NCBI RefSeq assembly: GCF_006152115.1
Contig: NZ_VDFU01000026.1
Coordinates: 1 to 59,027 of the forward strand
Source: Rubellimicrobium rubrum
GTDB taxonomy: Bacteria > Pseudomonadota > Alphaproteobacteria > Rhodobacterales > Rhodobacteraceae
DNA length: 59,027 nucleotides
Direction of reading: 5' to 3'
The position numbers and the translations under genes were made by a program. The notes below the pieces were generated by a model that was not told where the DNA came from, searched no databases, and saw only the letters and a list, made by a program, of their open reading frames with translations. Positions 44,885 to 53,926 of the stretch are shown one piece after another. The number at the start of each line of letters is the position of its first letter. Position 1 is the stretch's first letter.

Positions 44885-45298
44885 ATGACCCGTTCCCTCG
44901 ACGCTTTTGCGCCGCGCATGCTCAGCATCCTGCGCATCGTCTCCGCCCTGATCTTTTTTGCGCATGGCACCCAGAAGATCCTCGGCTTTCCGGCCTCGGA
45001 CATGAATCCACCTGTGATGTCGATCTTCTGGATCGCGGGCGTCCTCGAGCTGGTGGGCGGGGCGCTGCTGATCCTGGGCCTGTTCACGCGCCCAGTGGCC
45101 TTTATTCTATCCGGCTTGATGGCGGTTGCCTACTGGATGGCCCATGCGCCGCAAAGCGCCTTCCCGGCTCTGAATGGAGGGGACGCAGCCATTCTTTACT
45201 GTTTCGTCTTCCTGTACCTGGTCTTTGCCGGTCCCGGCTCCTGGAGCCTTGACGCCGTCCTGGGTCGTGAGGGGACAAAGCGGCTGGCGACGGTCTGA
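44885..45298 (+). CDS. DoxX family membrane protein
   Basis: A 137-residue inner-membrane protein with four hydrophobic segments. The first contains the DoxX signature RIVSALIFFAHGTQKILGFP, followed by GVLELVGGALLILGLFTRPVAFIL and MAVAYWMAHAP. A GAAGGA ribosome site lies just before the ATG. DoxX proteins are linked to redox or thiol stress and sometimes to quinone chemistry, but the role here cannot be specified. It appears to be monocistronic. Confidence 0.9.
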   Translation: MTRSLDAFAPRMLSILRIVSALIFFAHGTQKILGFPASDMNPPVMSIFWIAGVLELVGGALLILGLFTRPVAFILSGLMAVAYWMAHAPQSAFPALNGGDAAILYCFVFLYLVFAGPGSWSLDAVLGREGTKRLATV

Positions 45299-45612
45299 GA
45301 GGCAGATATCCTCACTCAGCGGAGCCTGCTCAGGCTCCGCGCTTGCCCCTTATGACGGAGATGAAGACCGGGCCGCGCCGCTTTCACCGCTTCTGCCGTC
45401 ATTCTTGCTGCAAGGTTCCTTGTAGGCGCCCTGATCTTCACCCGTCTGCTTCCGGTCCCATCGCGCAAGGCCGATGTCGGTCCTTAGTCGTGCCTGGCAT
45501 CGATTGGTGTGCCTGAACCCGTGCCCTGCCTTGATCTCCGTGACGCCGTCGGCGTCAGGTTGCGCATCCTTCGGCATCACAGGTTCCAGGGGATCCTAGA
45601 GACCCAAAGCCG
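45299..45612. other. intergenic region, no gene seen
   Basis: No recognisable product on either strand. A 76-codon minus-strand frame (45350-45580) lacks a ribosome site and family resemblance. Confidence 0.35.
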
Positions 45613-45895
45613 TCAGCCCGGCACGTCCCGCCCACCGGCGCGTGGGTCCTGTCCAACACTATGACCAGGCGACGTGCTCTGGGGCAGGACTTCGTCAGGG
45701 AGCGCCCCGGTCGTCACTTGTGGCCAGTAAGATTCAGCGCCCCCTCGGCTGGTCGACAGGCCGAGAACGAGCTGCAGGACATCCGGGTGCTCCGCCAGCC
45801 CGATCCCTCTGGGTGCTATCACAGCATTGATGCCTCGTGTCTCGAACGGTCGGGTGGCCCAGTTGGGCAATCTGTCGGATCGCTCTACGGATCAT
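45613..45895 (-). pseudogene. decayed peptide deformylase gene
   Basis: Reading the minus strand from an ATG at 45895 gives MIRRAIRQIAQLGHPTVRDT, which matches the start of peptide deformylases (…IAQLGHPVLR…). After a frame change near 45840 the text continues APRGIGLAEHPDVLQLVLGL and STSRGGAES, resembling the GxGLAAPQ motif and the strand after it (…LVVLGLSTSR…). The EGCLS and HEXDH catalytic motifs are missing. This is therefore a truncated, frameshifted remnant. The frame ends at a stop at 45613. It is read from short similarity only. Confidence 0.5.
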
Positions 45896-46207
45896 GTGGC
45901 TTCCAACTGATCGCGTGACTCGGCAGAGCCTCGTTCAAGTCCGAGCAACCGCGCGGCCCCTGCTGTCGGGAGCGCGGGGGACGGGGTCACGCTTGCCATC
46001 CCCCGATGTTCGATCCGGAGCCGCCCGAAAGGCGCAGATCCCCCTATGTTCGGAGGAGGCCTGCTCTTGCGCCCGAGAATGTCGTTCCAGTGCTTCCGGT
46101 GCGAGACGGACGCCACCGCTTCACCCTGTGGCTCCTTTCGGCGGCAGGCGGTTCACTCATTTGCGGATGCGAGCCGGCCTCCGGCACAGCCGAGCGGTCC
46201 CGACCAG
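45896..46207. other. intergenic region, no gene seen
   Basis: About 310 bases between the deformylase remnant and aroQ. Small frames on both strands have no recognisable content. Confidence 0.35.
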
Positions 46208-46648
46208 TCACGCCAGAGCCAGAACGGCGATGCGGCGCAGGCCGAATCCGTAGCCCTGCGTGCCGGCCCCAACAATCACCGCGTCGGCGCGATGGCTCAC
46301 AAAGGAGTGGTGGCGGAACGGCTCCCGCTTGTGGACCTGCGAGATATGCACCTCGACGACAGGCCCGTCGAAGGTGTTCAGGGCATCCAGGACCGCCACC
46401 GACGTATGGGTCAGGGCGGCCGGATTGATGACGATGCCGCAGGCGTCCTCACGGGCCTCGTGGATCCAGTCTACGATCTGTCCTTCGTGATTGCTTTGCA
46501 GGAAACGAATGGACAGGCCTAGTTCGGCCCCAAGCGCGACGCAGGCGCGTTCCACGTCGGCCAGAGTTTCTGCGCCATAGATCTCGGGCTGGCGCTTGCC
46601 GAGAAGGTTCAGGTTGGGACCGTTCAGGATGTAGACGAGGCGCGACAT
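46208..46648 (-). CDS. aroQ: type II 3-dehydroquinate dehydratase
   Basis: A 146-residue dodecameric shikimate-pathway enzyme converting 3-dehydroquinate to 3-dehydroshikimate. All active-site blocks are present: [17 protein letters not shown], with the catalytic Tyr, [32 protein letters not shown] and [20 protein letters not shown], with the catalytic His. It is likely complete at the usual length. In several pectin/quinate users such an enzyme is catabolic, but nothing here distinguishes that from the biosynthetic role. Confidence 0.95.
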   Translation of the reverse strand: MSRLVYILNGPNLNLLGKRQPEIYGAETLADVERACVALGAELGLSIRFLQSNHEGQIVDWIHEAREDACGIVINPAALTHTSVAVLDALNTFDGPVVEVHISQVHKREPFRHHSFVSHRADAVIVGAGTQGYGFGLRRIAVLALA

Positions 46649-47103
46649 CAGTGGTTCTCGGTTAGGGGGCTCGATCCCGTTGCGGGAATGGGCCGGGACA
46701 GAGTCAGTGGACTGGCACGGCGGAGGGCATCCCTCCGCCTTCGCCGGGAAACGCAGACGGAGTAAGCCCGAGCCGTGTCCCGTGGATCGCGGCGTGGTCC
46801 CGCGATCGCTTGGACTCGGACAGGTTTGATCGGAGCCCGCTGATCCGGTCGGCCTCGCTTAGAGGGTTTCTCGCGCCGTTGAACTCTTTTAGCGGCAATC
46901 TGTGCTCTGAGTTGCCGGGAGCTTGGGGCCCTGTCGCCAAGCGCAGAGCCGGCACTTGCCAATCGGCCACCCGAGGGGTGCAGCACCACCTCAGGCCAGC
47001 CGATGATGAGAGCCAGGGCGATGCCGGCGACGGCGGGGCCAATTGTGCCGAGCGGCTTAGGCCAGAGCATCAGCGCGAAGCCGAAGTCTAGATCAACGTT
47101 CAC
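46648..47103 (-). CDS. doubtful small membrane protein gene
   Basis: From a GTG at 47103 (AAGGG about nine bases before it), the first ~45 residues read as one membrane segment ([20 protein letters not shown], then [15 protein letters not shown]). The rest becomes Arg/Pro-rich and looks non-coding. Its stop overlaps the aroQ ATG as TGATG, which could be coincidence or coupling. It may be the intact start of a gene that is frameshifted later. I hold it as weak. Confidence 0.22.
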   Translation of the reverse strand: MNVDLDFGFALMLWPKPLGTIGPAVAGIALALIIGWPEVVLHPSGGRLASAGSALGDRAPSSRQLRAQIAAKRVQRREKPSKRGRPDQRAPIKPVRVQAIAGPRRDPRDTARAYSVCVSRRRRRDALRRASPLTLSRPIPATGSSPLTENH

Positions 47104-47496
47104 GGATCTTGCCCTTCGTCTCTGTTGTCCGGCCCCGCGCCACGCTGCCGGACGCCGGCGCCAAAATCCACAGGCAGGTTCCCCTTCGGCCGGACATGAT
47201 GCCGGATTGCCAATGCCTGTCCCGTCGAAGGTCATGACCACAGGTCCTGCTGCGGGGTTCGTTGTTGCTTCGGCAGTATGCTCTCGGCTGCTGTGGTACT
47301 AGGGGAGATGGTGTAAGTGATCTTGACGGCATCCGCAGCCTCAGGAGGCCGTGTGGTGATGCCATGACCGACCGTGTCCACGGATACCGACGTCAACTGC
47401 GAGGTTTTATCGGACCGCGGCAGTGCGAATTGGTGCGGTTCGCGAGGTGACGCTTGATCACTGCCTCCCAAGGCAGGGTTGGTCCCTTGCTGTTCG
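47104..47496. other. intergenic region, no gene seen
   Basis: It lies downstream of the Mrp operon. Frames on both strands lack family resemblance or ribosome sites. Confidence 0.35.
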
Positions 47497-47883
47497 TCAG
47501 TCCTGGGCGAGCACCGGACCTGGGCTCCCGGCTGCTGACACGGGTGCAACCGGCACGATGGCCGACCGTTCGGCTCGGTCGCGGTGGAGCGCCGCCCTGC
47601 CCAAGAGCATGAGCGTGACCGGCGTCGTCAGCATCACGAAGACTCCGATCAGCAGCTCATGAAGGACGGGTCGCTGCTCCAGGCTGCTGAACAGGAGGGT
47701 GGACGCCAGGACGATGCTCAGCGTGCCCCAGCTTGTTCCCAGGGTCGGGGCATGGAGCCGATCGTAGAACGTCCGGAGCGTGACAAGGCCGATCGTGCCG
47801 AGCAGCGTGAGCCCGCTGCCCAGGATGATGAGCAGCGCCGCGGGAACTGCGACCCAGAGGGGGACGGCGTCAAGATGGGTCAT
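47497..47883 (-). CDS. mnhG: Mrp/Pha cation/proton antiporter subunit G
   Basis: A 128-residue membrane protein with three helices; the family block is [27 protein letters not shown] and [23 protein letters not shown]. It is the last gene of the operon, with its ATG overlapping the F subunit stop by four bases (ATGA). The C-terminal ~25 residues are an Ala/Pro/Val-rich tail. Confidence 0.92.
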   Translation of the reverse strand: MTHLDAVPLWVAVPAALLIILGSGLTLLGTIGLVTLRTFYDRLHAPTLGTSWGTLSIVLASTLLFSSLEQRPVLHELLIGVFVMLTTPVTLMLLGRAALHRDRAERSAIVPVAPVSAAGSPGPVLAQD

Positions 47884-48161
47884 TCGATCACTTCGCCACG
47901 GATCAGGAACTTGGCGAGCGCCACGGTTGCCACGAAACCCAGGAAGCCGATCACCATCGCCGCCTCGAAAAAGAAGATGCTGCCCGAGCGCAGGCCGGTG
48001 ACGAGGAACAGGAGCATCGCCGTGACGTACAGCGTATCGAGGCCGAGGACGCGGTCCTGGGCGCGGGGCCCTCTCAGGATCCGCGACCCGGCGAGGACGG
48101 CCGCGAGGGCCAGTACGAGCTGAGCCACGTTCAAAGCCAGGATCAGGATGGTGCCGCTCAT
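47880..48161 (-). CDS. mnhF: Mrp/Pha cation/proton antiporter subunit F
   Basis: A 93-residue small membrane subunit with three helices. The motif [16 protein letters not shown] contains the conserved Asp of MnhF/PhaF, and [23 protein letters not shown] follows. The start at 48161 overlaps the stop of subunit E by four bases (ATGA). Confidence 0.93.
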   Translation of the reverse strand: MSGTILILALNVAQLVLALAAVLAGSRILRGPRAQDRVLGLDTLYVTAMLLFLVTGLRSGSIFFFEAAMVIGFLGFVATVALAKFLIRGEVIE

Positions 48162-48646
48162 TCGAAGATCTCCAGCAGGCGTGCCTCGTAGCGGTTCTGG
48201 ATCAGGTCGCGCCACCGCGCTTCGTCCACAAGATCGAAGATGTGGAGGAGCAGGACACCCGTGTCGGCATCGTACTCCAGCCACGCGGTCCCGGGCGTCG
48301 CCGTGATGATGATCGCCAGCATCGCAAGGGCCGAAGGATGGCGCAGGCGCAGGGGCACCCGTAAGAAGCCCGAGCGGCGTGCTCCCATGCGGCCACCGCT
48401 CAGGATGAGCCAGGCTACGGCCGCGTTGGACCGCAGGATGTCCCAGGCCACGATGGCGAGGAGGCCGGGGATGGCGGACGGACGACGCAGGCTCGGCCCT
48501 TCCATGCGAAGCGCGCCCATGGCCCAGCCTGCGAGGATGGCCACGCCGGTCCCGAGCATGAGGTGGCCAAGCGAGAACCGCGTGAGGATGAGCCACATCA
48601 GCACGAGCCCCAGGGTCAGGAGCGGGTAGGGCACGAGACGGCTCAT
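48158..48646 (-). CDS. mnhE: Mrp/Pha cation/proton antiporter subunit E
   Basis: A 162-residue membrane subunit. Two N-terminal helices are followed by the amphipathic family region [30 protein letters not shown] and a cytoplasmic C-terminus ending LLEIFE. The ATG at 48646 overlaps the subunit D stop by four bases (ATGA). Confidence 0.93.
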   Translation of the reverse strand: MSRLVPYPLLTLGLVLMWLILTRFSLGHLMLGTGVAILAGWAMGALRMEGPSLRRPSAIPGLLAIVAWDILRSNAAVAWLILSGGRMGARRSGFLRVPLRLRHPSALAMLAIIITATPGTAWLEYDADTGVLLLHIFDLVDEARWRDLIQNRYEARLLEIFE

Positions 48647-50286
48647 TCCGATGCGTCCTCCGGCTGGTCCGCGATGCGCGGCGCGAGGCTCACGCCGGTC
48701 GTGTAGACGGGCGGGCTGTGCAGCGCGCGCGAGGTCGCTTCCATGTAGCGCATGACATCCTCGGCCCGGATCGTCATGGCGACGACGAGCAGGAGCAGCG
48801 CGGCAGGCGGCCCGACCTCCAGCGCCCACACCTTGGGAACCGAGCCTTCGGTCGTCCAGAATACCTGCACGCCGACCCGCACGAGGCCGATGAGCGTGCC
48901 CAGGCCCGAGGCGAGGAGGAGCGCCATGAACGCCCAAGCCCAGTCCTGCGGGACGGACAGGTCACCGGCCAGGATACCCGACAGGATGGCGACCTTGCCC
49001 ACGAACCCCGCGAGGGGCGGCATTCCGGCCAGGACCAGCAGGCACCCGGCGAAGCACAGGCTCAAAAGCGCGAGCGAGCCGGGGATCGCCAGACCCGCCG
49101 TGGCATCCTCGTCCTCCGGCGCGTCCTCGATGCCGTAGGCGTCCGCGGTCAGGGCCAGCATGGCGGCGATGTCGCCGTCCTCCCGGCTCATGGGCTCAAG
49201 GAGCAGGAACAAAGCACTCGACGCGAGGGTGGAGCCCACGAGGTAGTAGAGCCCCCCCGCGAGCACCGCGCCACCGCCCCCGGCCAATGCGAACCCGATG
49301 ACTGCCAAGACCGTCCCGGAGGAGATCAGCACCAGGTGACCCGCCATCCGCCCGAGCGTCTGCGTGCCGAGCACCCCCAGCATCCCGAACAGGACGGTCA
49401 GCATGCCCCCTGCCATCAGCACCTCGGCTCCGACGCCGATCGAGGGGCCCGCGCCGGGTCCGAACATCAGCATCGACAGTCGCAGGACGGCATAGACGCC
49501 CACCTTGGTCATGATCGCGAAGATGGCGGCCACTGGCGGAGCCCCTGCCATGTAGGCCGAAGGCAGCCAGAACGAGAGCGGCCACATCCCCGCCTTGACG
49601 AGGAACGCCAAGGCAAGGATCGCCCCTCCCGCGTGCAGCAGGGGCCGGTCCGCGTCAGGCAGGGTGGGGATGAGCCCCGCAAGGTGCGCCATGTTCAGGG
49701 TGCCGGTGACCCCGTAGATCAGGCTGACCCCGATCAGGAACATGAGCGAGGCGGTCAGGTTGACCGCGATGTAATGCAGACCCGCGCGGGCGCGGAACGG
49801 CCCGGAGCCATGCAACAGGAGCCCATAAGACGCCGCGAGTAGTACTTCGAAGAAGACGAACAGGTTGAACAGGTCACCCGTCAGGAAGGCGCCATTCAAC
49901 CCCATCAGAAGGAACTGGAACAGCGCGTGGAAATGCTGGCCCTGCCTTTGCCAGCCCGCCAGGGAGTAGATGAGCGCAGGAATGGCCAGCACCGCGACCA
50001 GCACCAGCATCATCGCCGACAAGCGGTCGAGCACCAGCACGATGCCATAGGGCGTGGCCCAGTCCCCCAAGAGGTAGAACCCCATAGCGCCTCCCTCGGC
50101 CAAGGGATTCTGCGACGCGCGCTGCAGGAGCTCGAGGGCGACGAGGAGCAGGGCAAACGCCGAGCCGAAGCTGAGGGCCAGACGTGCCTTGCGCTGCCGC
50201 TCGTCGCCGTAAAGCAGCATCAGCGCGCCCGCGATGAACGGGATCAGGATCGGCGCGATGATGAGGTGCTCGGGCGTCACCGTCAC
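48643..50286 (-). CDS. mnhD: Mrp/Pha cation/proton antiporter subunit D
   Basis: A 547-residue homologue of the NuoM/N proton-channel subunits with about 14 helices. Key blocks are [42 protein letters not shown] (conserved Glu on TM5) and [29 protein letters not shown] (TM7/8 Lys). An acidic insertion ([12 protein letters not shown]) is present near residue 390. The GTG at 50286 overlaps the subunit C stop (GTGA). Confidence 0.94.
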   Translation of the reverse strand: MTVTPEHLIIAPILIPFIAGALMLLYGDERQRKARLALSFGSAFALLLVALELLQRASQNPLAEGGAMGFYLLGDWATPYGIVLVLDRLSAMMLVLVAVLAIPALIYSLAGWQRQGQHFHALFQFLLMGLNGAFLTGDLFNLFVFFEVLLAASYGLLLHGSGPFRARAGLHYIAVNLTASLMFLIGVSLIYGVTGTLNMAHLAGLIPTLPDADRPLLHAGGAILALAFLVKAGMWPLSFWLPSAYMAGAPPVAAIFAIMTKVGVYAVLRLSMLMFGPGAGPSIGVGAEVLMAGGMLTVLFGMLGVLGTQTLGRMAGHLVLISSGTVLAVIGFALAGGGGAVLAGGLYYLVGSTLASSALFLLLEPMSREDGDIAAMLALTADAYGIEDAPEDEDATAGLAIPGSLALLSLCFAGCLLVLAGMPPLAGFVGKVAILSGILAGDLSVPQDWAWAFMALLLASGLGTLIGLVRVGVQVFWTTEGSVPKVWALEVGPPAALLLLVVAMTIRAEDVMRYMEATSRALHSPPVYTTGVSLAPRIADQPEDASE

Positions 50287-50627
50287 GGGTTCCGCTCCTG
50301 GCCATCGACGTGGTCGGTGCCGCTGAAGCCCCGCGCGACGATCATGACCACCAGGAACAGTGCGGTCGTGGCGAAGCTGATGACGATCGCCGTCAGCACG
50401 AGGGCCTGCGGGATAGGGTCCGCAAAGGCGTCCGGGTTCACGAAGCCGCCCTTGGGCATGATGGCCGGCGCGCCCACCGTGAGCCGCCCCATCGAGAAGA
50501 TGAACAGGTTCACGGCATAGGACAGCAGGCACAGGCCCACGATCACCTGGAAGGTCCGGGGTCGCATCAGGAGCCAGGCCCCCGAGGCCGCGAGGATGCC
50601 GATGGCGGCGGACAGGACGATCTCCAT
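50283..50627 (-). CDS. mnhC: Mrp/Pha cation/proton antiporter subunit C
   Basis: A 114-residue NuoK-like subunit with three helices, including FQVIVGLCLLSYAVNLFIFSMG, DPIPQALVLTAIVISFATTALFLVVM. The ATG at 50627 shares one base with the TGA of the AB gene (TGATG). Confidence 0.93.
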   Translation of the reverse strand: MEIVLSAAIGILAASGAWLLMRPRTFQVIVGLCLLSYAVNLFIFSMGRLTVGAPAIMPKGGFVNPDAFADPIPQALVLTAIVISFATTALFLVVMIVARGFSGTDHVDGQERNP

Positions 50628-53518
50628 CAGGCGGCCTCCTCCCGATCGGGGCGGGAGACCTCGTCCGGAGCCCTGACGCGGGTCGAACGGAGCGACTGGT
50701 GCGCGATGGCGATCAGCATGAGGATGGTGGCACCCGTGACCGCGCCGAACACACCCAAGTCGAAGATCATCGCCGTGGCAGCCGGCACCTCTCCGATCAG
50801 CGGCAGGTCCACGTACTGGGCGTGCCCTGTCAGGAAGGGGTAGCCAAAGACCCAGGAGGCCATGCCGGTGCCCCCCGCAATCAGGAGGCCGAACCCCATC
50901 CACCGTGTCGGCAGGACGGTCAGCCGCGACTCTACCCAGCGGACATGGGTGGCCAGGTACTGGAGCAGGAAGGCGATGGCCAAGGTCACCCCGGCCGAGA
51001 ACCCCCCGCCCGGGAGGTCATGGCCGCGCATGAACAGGTAGGCCGAAAGCACGATGGTGACCGGGAACATCCACTGCATGATGACGGACGGGATCAGCAT
51101 GTCTTCCTGCAAGTCGCGGGCCGTGGGCAGGGCCTGCTGCTCGGGTCGGCCGGTGCTTTCGACCGCGGGGCGGAAGCGGCGGAGCAGCGCGAAGACCGTC
51201 AGCGCGACGATCACGAGTACCGTGATCTCCCCGAAGGTGTCGAAGGCGCGGAAGTCCACAAGGATGACGTTCACCACGTTGGTGCCGCCGCCCTCGGAAT
51301 AAGCGTTGCGCAGGAACCAGTCCCCCACGGTCGACAGCTGCGGCCGGGTCATCACCGTGAACGCGATGGCCGACACGGTGGCCCCGAATACCACCGCGAT
51401 CACCAGATCGACGCTGCGCCGGATCCGCGCGGCCCGAAGCCGGTCCCCCTGGATCTCCACCAGCCTCTTGGGCAGCCACCGGAGTCCCAGCAGGAGGAGG
51501 ACCGTGGTCACGACCTCCACGAGCAGCTGCGTCACGGCGAGGTCCGGGGCCGAGAGCCAGGCGAAGGTCAGGCAGGTCACCAAACCCGCTCCGCCAAGAA
51601 GAACCAGCGAGGCGAAGCGGTGATACTTGGCCTGCCAAGCGGCACCCACCGCGCAGGCCGCCCCTACCGTCCACATCAGGAGAAAGCCGATGTTCGGGTC
51701 TGTGAAGCCCCGCCAAGGCGCGAGGCCCGTCGAACCCCACATCATGTAGGCCATCGCCCCGATCGCCAGCAGCACGATGAGGCGGAGCTGGGGCTGGAGC
51801 CGGTCCGGGCCGAACAGCCGGACCAGCCGGCGGGGCCCGGTCCAGGTCGCGGCCAGCATGACCCGCTCGTAGAACCGCTGCGCCTGAAGTTTGTACACCA
51901 AGGGCGGGCCCTCGGGGCCTTGGGCGATGCGGGACGCGAAGGTGAGGTAAAGCACCGCCCCCAGAACCATCGCGATGAGGCTCATGAGCAGGGGGGTGTT
52001 GAGGCCATGCCAGACCGAGACGCTGTAGTAGGGCATGTCCGCCCCCATGACCGAACGCGCCGCCATGTTGAGCGTGGGGCCGAGCGTCAGGCCCGGCATG
52101 ATGCCGACCACGAGGCAGATCAGCACCAGCAACTCGACGGGCCGCCGCAGCCACCGCACCGGCTCCTGGGGTGTCTTGGGCAGGTCGGTGGGCGGTGGGC
52201 CGAAGAACACCGTCGCGATGAATCGCAGCGAGTAGGCGACCGAGAAGACGCTGGCCAGGGTGGCAATGTAGGGGAGGGAATTATCGAGCCAGGTACCGTT
52301 ATGCCACTCGACCGCCTCGGCGAAGAACATTTCCTTGGACAAGAAACCGTTGAGGAGTGGCACCCCCGCCATCGCCGCCGCCGCAACGATGGCGAGGCTC
52401 CCTGTCGCGGGCATCAGCCGCATGAGGCCGCTCAGCCGCCGCATGTCGCGCGTTCCGCTCTCGTGGTCGATGATGCCGGCAGCCATGAACAGCGAGGCCT
52501 TGAACACGGCGTGGTTGGCGATGTGGAAGATCGCGGCCACGATGGCTCCGTTGCTCCCGATCCCTGCGAGGGCCGTGATGAGGCCCAGATGGCTGATGGT
52601 GGAATAGGCCAGCAGCCCTTTCAGGTCGTGCCGGAACAGGGCGATCACCGCCCCGAACAGGAGCGTGGCCATCCCGACCCCGGTAACCGCGAAGAACCAC
52701 GCTTCGGTGCCCCCCAGCGCCGGCGAGAAGCGCACCAGCAGAAAGACGCCCGCCTTGACCATGGTCGCAGAGTGGAGGAAGGCCGAGACAGGGGTCGGAG
52801 CCGCCATGGCGTTGGGCAGCCAGAAATGGAACGGCACCTGCGCCGATTTCGTAAAGGCCCCGACCAGGAACAAGGCCAGCGTCGTCCCGTAGAGCGGATG
52901 CGCCCGGATCACGTCGCCCGAGGCCAGGATCCGATCAAGATCATAGGTCCCGGCGATCTGGCCCAGCAGCAGCATCGCCCCGAGAAGGCAGAGCCCCCCC
53001 GCAGCGGTCACGACCAGCGCCATGCGAGCGCCGTCCCGGGCGGCGGGGCTTCGATGCCAGTAGCCGATCAGCAGGAAGGAGATGAGGCTCGTCAACTCCC
53101 AGAAGACCACGAGCATGATGACATTGCCCGAGGTCAGCATGCCGATCATCGCGCCCGTGAAAGCGAGGATGCAGGCGTGGAAGCGCGGAGCCGGATCTGA
53201 CTTGGCCAGGTAGTAACGCGCGTAGAGCACCACGAGAAGGCCGATCCCCAGCACGAGCGTCACGAAGAGCCATGCAAAGCCGTCCAGGCGGAAGTCGAGG
53301 TCGAGGCCCAGCGATGGCACCCAGGACAGGGTCTCAAGGAGAACTCTGCCTTCGGCGACCGGGCCGTGCAGCGCCGCAAGGATCAGAAGACCCGCCGTCA
53401 TGACGAGGCCAGAGAGCCAAGCCGTGCCGGTGCGGGCTCCGGCGGGCATGGTGGAGGCGACCAGCGCTCCGGCGAAGGGCAGGAACACGAGAAGCAGGAT
53501 CAGGTTCGGTTCATTCAT
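50627..53518 (-). CDS. phaAB: fused Mrp/Pha cation/proton antiporter subunit A+B
   Basis: A 963-residue membrane protein. Residues ~1-500 are the NuoL-like proton channel (VVFWELTSLISFLLIGYWHRS, FHFWLPNAMAAPTPVSAFLHSATMVKAGVF, KGLLAYSTISHLGL). A MnhA C-terminal region follows (SAPDLAVTQLLVEVVTTVLLL, DFRAFDTFGEITVLVIV). The last ~150 residues are a MnhB domain (GHDLPGGGFSAGVTLAIAFLLQY). The AB fusion defines group-2 (Pha-type) complexes. The ATG at 53518 is used; a TTG lies five codons earlier. It is the first gene of the operon. The complex exports Na+ or K+ in exchange for H+ and supports alkali and salt tolerance. Confidence 0.94.
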   Translation of the reverse strand: MNEPNLILLLVFLPFAGALVASTMPAGARTGTAWLSGLVMTAGLLILAALHGPVAEGRVLLETLSWVPSLGLDLDFRLDGFAWLFVTLVLGIGLLVVLYARYYLAKSDPAPRFHACILAFTGAMIGMLTSGNVIMLVVFWELTSLISFLLIGYWHRSPAARDGARMALVVTAAGGLCLLGAMLLLGQIAGTYDLDRILASGDVIRAHPLYGTTLALFLVGAFTKSAQVPFHFWLPNAMAAPTPVSAFLHSATMVKAGVFLLVRFSPALGGTEAWFFAVTGVGMATLLFGAVIALFRHDLKGLLAYSTISHLGLITALAGIGSNGAIVAAIFHIANHAVFKASLFMAAGIIDHESGTRDMRRLSGLMRLMPATGSLAIVAAAAMAGVPLLNGFLSKEMFFAEAVEWHNGTWLDNSLPYIATLASVFSVAYSLRFIATVFFGPPPTDLPKTPQEPVRWLRRPVELLVLICLVVGIMPGLTLGPTLNMAARSVMGADMPYYSVSVWHGLNTPLLMSLIAMVLGAVLYLTFASRIAQGPEGPPLVYKLQAQRFYERVMLAATWTGPRRLVRLFGPDRLQPQLRLIVLLAIGAMAYMMWGSTGLAPWRGFTDPNIGFLLMWTVGAACAVGAAWQAKYHRFASLVLLGGAGLVTCLTFAWLSAPDLAVTQLLVEVVTTVLLLLGLRWLPKRLVEIQGDRLRAARIRRSVDLVIAVVFGATVSAIAFTVMTRPQLSTVGDWFLRNAYSEGGGTNVVNVILVDFRAFDTFGEITVLVIVALTVFALLRRFRPAVESTGRPEQQALPTARDLQEDMLIPSVIMQWMFPVTIVLSAYLFMRGHDLPGGGFSAGVTLAIAFLLQYLATHVRWVESRLTVLPTRWMGFGLLIAGGTGMASWVFGYPFLTGHAQYVDLPLIGEVPAATAMIFDLGVFGAVTGATILMLIAIAHQSLRSTRVRAPDEVSRPDREEAA

Positions 53519-53926
53519 GCCCGGGCCCGGCAACCTCCATGCGTCTGCGTGCGTCGCGTCCCCTGACGCGCGTGCTCGTGTGGCCTCCGATCCGATTGAC
53601 GAATTGCTCGGATTTGCCCGGGGCAGCGTCCTTAGCCAGAATGCCTTGAACCAACTAAGGCGCTAGTCCGACCGAGATCAACCCCGCGTCCGGCCTTTGT
53701 CCGCCACGCAACGTACCACGGACCGTCCGGGTCCGGTCGGACTATCCGATAGTGAACCCTGCCCTTCGTGCGGGGCTGCCGATGCCGACCCGGCGCCAGT
53801 CTGCCCACTCCGGTTCTGCCGTGGCGTCAAATCTCGTTGATCATCACGGCTCTGTTGCATGGTCGAACTAGGTCCGACCTGCAACCCGCGGGAGAGCGGG
53901 ACGGGTGACAGGGGAGTTGAACCGGG
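53519..53926. other. divergent intergenic region with a large inverted repeat
   Basis: About 400 bases between the Mrp operon and the secreted nuclease gene. No coding sequence was found. It contains the 11-base inverted repeat at 53664-53744. Confidence 0.4.
53664..53744. repeat. 11-base perfect inverted repeat
   Basis: TAGTCCGACCG at 53664-53674 and CGGTCGGACTA at 53734-53744, separated by 59 bases. In the gap GGACCGTCC and GGTCC repeat the same core. The arms sit 146-226 bases upstream of the PhaAB start and about 180 bases upstream of the nuclease gene. They may be regulator sites or the stem of a structured leader. Confidence 0.5.

Noticed and set aside
50699-53200. 833-codon plus-strand frame opposite phaAB
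   Set aside because: His/Arg/Glu/Gln-rich mirror of a membrane protein gene, a typical antisense shadow.
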